Shown here: in pieces, positions 32,977-35,507 of the stretch
Position numbering within the stretch: position 1 is the first letter of the stretch
How the letters are laid out: each line of letters opens with the position of its first letter
Source: Microvirga soli
GTDB lineage: Bacteria; Pseudomonadota; Alphaproteobacteria; Rhizobiales; Beijerinckiaceae
Assembly: GCF_016734765.1 (NCBI RefSeq)
Contig: NZ_JAERQE010000044.1
Location: 1-35,507, forward strand
Length of the DNA: 35,507 nucleotides
Direction: 5' to 3'
Notes under the pieces: model-generated
Told to the model about the DNA's origin: nothing
Databases searched by the model: none
The model's input: the letters and a program-made list of their open reading frames with translations, nothing else
Translations under genes and position numbers: made by a program

Positions 32977-34839
32977 TTAGATGACGAGGATGTCTGCTGC
33001 CGTCATTTTGAGCTTCTTCGAAATCGTGGCGATCTCGACCGGCTTGTCCCTGCCTGAACCGTCAGCGTCGTAGTAGAGCACGCCCGTATTCTTGTCGTAG
33101 ATGACGTAGTCGTTCTTATCCTTGGCCTTGGCGCCCACGGCGAAGAACTTCGTGTCCATCAGAGCGGGAGTCGCCTCGGATCCCCTCTTCCCGAGTTTGG
33201 TGAAGATCTTGTTGTCGAGATAAATTGAGTCATCCGCCACGACGAAGTCTGCCACCTTGTCACGATTGGCCATGGTCGCCTTCGTGTTGAAGACGAAGGC
33301 ATCCTTGCCCTTGCCGCCGTAGAGCCTGTCCTTTCCGACCCCGCCATTTATGACGTCGTTGCCGCCACCCCCGTAGATGGTGTCGTTGCCGCCGCCGCCG
33401 CTGATGTAGTCCGAGCCCTCGGTCGAGCGCAGGTACGACTTGCCTGTGGTTATGGAGATCATGTCGTGGCCGCTCGTTCCTTTGACCGTGCGGCCTTGAG
33501 GTGGAGACGGTGGCGGCATGAGTGGGAGATCTATCGGGGTCTCAACCGGCGGATCGACCGGCTTCTCCACCGGGGGCTCGACCGGGTCGGGGGGAGGGGG
33601 CTCACCGCCGAACTCGCTCGCGGCGTAGGTTCGGTCGGAGAACCGAAAATATTCTATGCCTCTGAGTAGGTCATGGCCATCTGGAGACGCCGAGCGCAGA
33701 TCCACCACGTCGAACGAGCTGTCGCCTATGAGAGTGATGGAATAATCCAGTCGCGAACCCGAGAACACGGTGGTGTCGTTCGCGTGTCCGCCGTCGATGA
33801 GGTCGTCACCGGCCCCGCCCGTCAGGGTGTCCTTGCCTGCGCCGCCCTCCAGGGTGTTGGCCGCTTCGTTGCCGGTGATCGCATCGGCTCCGGAGCCTCC
33901 GACGGCGTTCTCGATCAAAGAGCGGGAGTCTCCGTTGTACTGGAGGGCATTGGCGATGTTGCCGGGCGGGTTGGAGCCCTTCCAGTCCAGTGCGGAGAGC
34001 TGTGCGGCAGATGTAATTGTCCACCAGCCCGGCCGAAGGTCGACGGTCAGGCTGGTCGAGTAGCTCGAGAAGTCGTAGGTGTCCGTGCCGCCGCCGTCCC
34101 ATACGGTCTGGAAGATGCGGTTCCCGCCGGGAGTGCCCTGTCCGGCCCCATCGATCGACATCTCGCCCGTGTTCGGGTTCCACGAGTACGTGGTGCTTCC
34201 GCCGTTGGTCGTGAAGCTTGCGCCGTACATGTGCTGGAGAGTGGCGATGTCGTAGAGCATCAGGGTCTGCGCGTAGCCCCAGATCTCGTTCATATAGCCG
34301 CCGAGCTCGGCGGACGTGGCCGACTTGTAGCTCATCACCGTCCATTCCATCGAGTCCCGGTCAGTCGGCATCGCCGAGGCCTCATGCGGATGCTTCAACC
34401 CCAGCGCATGCCCAATTTCGTGCAGGAAGGTCTGGAAGGCGTAGTTGCCGAGCATGGGATCATCGTAGTCCCCAGTATGGTTATTGTACCAGGAGTCGCC
34501 GCCCTCGGGTTGGGAATGGGGCAGGTACGCCCAAGCGGTTCCGGGCAGATCAGACATGCCGAAGCGAAGGTCGCCGTGCTGGGAGGCGGTCTCGGTCACG
34601 AGGGAGAAGCTGAGGTTAGCGACCGCCGAGAACATGTCGAGGATCTTCGTGACAACGGCTTGCTGGAGTGCGTTCAGTGCCTCAAAATTGTTTGACGGCT
34701 CACCAGTCACGTATGCGCCGTAGAAGGATTCTTCCGTTGGGAAGCTGTAGGTCAGGCTGCTGACAGCCCACTTGTGCGCTGAGAGAAGCCCGTCAGCGTA
34801 AGGATCACCTGACGGATTAGTGTTCGTATAGGCAGGCAT
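32977..34839 (-). CDS. Serralysin-type RTX metalloprotease (peptidase M10B)
   Basis: A 620-residue secreted protease with no signal peptide, as expected for type I export. The zinc site is HEIGHALGLKH (His140, Glu141, His144, His150) and the Met-turn is VMSYKS (Met169, Tyr171). The serralysin C-terminal region follows. Calcium-binding RTX repeats occur in two blocks, about 320-370 (NTLEGGAGKDTLTGGAGDDL) and about 490-535 (GSDYISGGGGNDTIYGGGG). A Pro-rich linker (about 425-465) separates the blocks. The extreme C-terminus ADILVI (an acidic residue then hydrophobics) fits the type I secretion signal. Classical serralysins are about 480 residues, so the second block is extra. The exporter pair at 22.1-25.3 kb is the likely secretion route. 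A weak GGGG precedes the ATG. Confidence 0.93.
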   Translation of the reverse strand: MPAYTNTNPSGDPYADGLLSAHKWAVSSLTYSFPTEESFYGAYVTGEPSNNFEALNALQQAVVTKILDMFSAVANLSFSLVTETASQHGDLRFGMSDLPGTAWAYLPHSQPEGGDSWYNNHTGDYDDPMLGNYAFQTFLHEIGHALGLKHPHEASAMPTDRDSMEWTVMSYKSATSAELGGYMNEIWGYAQTLMLYDIATLQHMYGASFTTNGGSTTYSWNPNTGEMSIDGAGQGTPGGNRIFQTVWDGGGTDTYDFSSYSTSLTVDLRPGWWTITSAAQLSALDWKGSNPPGNIANALQYNGDSRSLIENAVGGSGADAITGNEAANTLEGGAGKDTLTGGAGDDLIDGGHANDTTVFSGSRLDYSITLIGDSSFDVVDLRSASPDGHDLLRGIEYFRFSDRTYAASEFGGEPPPPDPVEPPVEKPVDPPVETPIDLPLMPPPSPPQGRTVKGTSGHDMISITTGKSYLRSTEGSDYISGGGGNDTIYGGGGNDVINGGVGKDRLYGGKGKDAFVFNTKATMANRDKVADFVVADDSIYLDNKIFTKLGKRGSEATPALMDTKFFAVGAKAKDKNDYVIYDKNTGVLYYDADGSGRDKPVEIATISKKLKMTAADILVI

Positions 34840-35153
34840 GACGCCCCGAATGGTACTTTGTGGTTAGGCTGAGTAGGAGTGTTCTGCAGCGGGGGTCAAG
34901 AAGCCTCGCGCGCTGGCGTGGGCTGAATCGTCAACGATCGTGGTGTGCTCTGGAAAGAAGGTTACCGAATTCTTGAGCGCATCGGTCAATCATGGGGAGG
35001 CACATTGAACTTCAGGGTCGCGTGGGGGCTGTTCCGTGTGCTTTCCAGAACCGCGCAGGAATGTTTCGCGCGCTTTGGTGCCGAGCCCTTCAAGATGATG
35101 GTGTCGTCATCATAGGATCCTGAGACGGAATATGGGGCGGGTTCACAGCCCTT
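34840..35153. other. Upstream region of the serralysin gene
   Basis: About 310 bases with no supported gene. The promoter of the protease should lie here. A leftward frame near 35070-35120 reads YDDDTIILKGS, which recalls the edge of an RTX-type repeat and may be a relic. Confidence 0.3.
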
Positions 35154-35460
35154 CTAGAAGACGTATGCGGTACCATTCGCTATTCCGCGAAGTCGAAGGC
35201 CCGCCGCATTCTTGAACTGCCCGCGGAACAACATCGTACCTTCCTGGACGATCTTTGAGATTGCGTTCCTGGGAATGGTGTATCGGATTCTCGCCAGAGC
35301 CGAAGTTGACGTACATGCCGGAGCCGTTGTGGACATACAGCCGGTCAGTGTCCCATCCGAGTCCGTCCTCCAAGCGCTCAGGCCTATTACCTCCAGCCCT
35401 CCAAGAGCCAGCGATGACGTGCTTCCCATTCTAGATGCCGTAATGGGCCTGCCGCTCACG
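35154..35460 (-). pseudogene. Frameshifted relic of an unknown protein
   Basis: Two leftward frames seem to belong to one former protein. The right part reads AGGNRPERLEDGLGWDTDRL and YVHNGSGMYVNFGSGENP, and the left part, in the next frame, reads IRYTIPRNAISKIVQEGTML and RGQFKNAAGLRLRGIANGT ending AYVF and a stop at 35154. A one-base slip near 35290-35300 would join them. A TAG also interrupts the first frame near 35430. I do not recognise the family. The alternative is that both are chance frames, but their protein-like composition argues against this. Confidence 0.35.
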
Positions 35461-35507
35461 GAGTAGCGAAGCAGGGTGGCTGTCCCTCAGAGTGATGTGT
35501 GTGGAAA

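Noticed and set aside
33340..33430. Repetitive DNA that could be mistaken for a tandem repeat array
   Set aside because: It encodes the glycine-rich RTX nonapeptides of the serralysin, which fully explains the repetition.
33673..34695. Rightward open frame of 340 codons over the serralysin
   Set aside because: Antisense to the HExxHxxGxxH and RTX-coding sequence; its Val/Gly/Arg-rich translation is typical of such shadows.
1..35507. CRISPR arrays, tRNA and rRNA genes
   Set aside because: No regularly spaced repeats and no recognisable tRNA arms or rRNA segments were found on reading both strands; a tRNA or Rfam scan would settle this.

Overview
The window looks like an accessory region of a GC-rich alphaproteobacterium, probably Hyphomicrobiales and perhaps Methylobacteriaceae (for example Microvirga). 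This rests on codon use, the T2SS gene types, the LapG-type transglutaminase-like peptidase and the kinds of IS remnants present. The placement is inference, because no rRNA or other phylogenetic marker is present.

Layout. (1) 1-2.9 kb is scrap-rich: the start of an IS110-family transposase gene on the minus strand, a small hypothetical gene, a 5'-truncated galU, and a small DUF2188-like ORF. (2) 2.9-4.3 kb holds a membrane-bound, NarX/DegS-like sensor kinase whose phosphoacceptor His is replaced by Arg and whose ATP-binding motifs are worn. (3) 4.6-18.1 kb is one long rightward gene train: two multicopper-oxidase (MCO) proteins, two SCO-type copper chaperones, then a type II secretion system (gspG, L, M, N/C-like, D, E, F, H, I, J). 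The system is completed by a leftward train: a NarL-type response regulator, gspK and a short prepilin peptidase (20.9-18.6 kb). (4) 22.1-25.3 kb carries a type I secretion ABC exporter and membrane-fusion protein (PrtD/PrtE type). (5) 25.3-29.0 kb has a decayed IS5-type transposase, a small protein with an RNA-polymerase-alpha-CTD-like helix-hairpin-helix region, and a LapG-like periplasmic cysteine protease. (6) 29.0-31.1 kb holds an overlapping gene pair, an unknown protein plus an atypical tyrosine recombinase, followed by strong stem-loops. (7) 31.5-32.9 kb is a decayed IS4-type transposase and debris. (8) 33.0-34.8 kb is a serralysin-type RTX metalloprotease, the natural cargo for the type I exporter, followed by a frameshifted relic at the window edge.

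How it may work together. The most interesting unit is the MCO-MCO-SCO-SCO-T2SS train. The two MCO proteins appear complementary. MCO2 carries a complete first-domain copper set (HxxHxH plus HCH and a distal His). MCO1 carries the last-domain HxxHxH and HCH but lacks the usual distal type-1 His. Together they provide exactly the eight histidines needed for a type 2/type 3 trinuclear copper cluster. I infer a split, two-subunit copper oxidase, metallated with help from two SCO proteins and possibly exported by Tat and then the adjacent T2SS. The degenerate kinase and the NarL-type regulator bracket this cluster and may regulate it. Separately, the T1SS, serralysin and LapG-like protease form a second extracellular-protein module.
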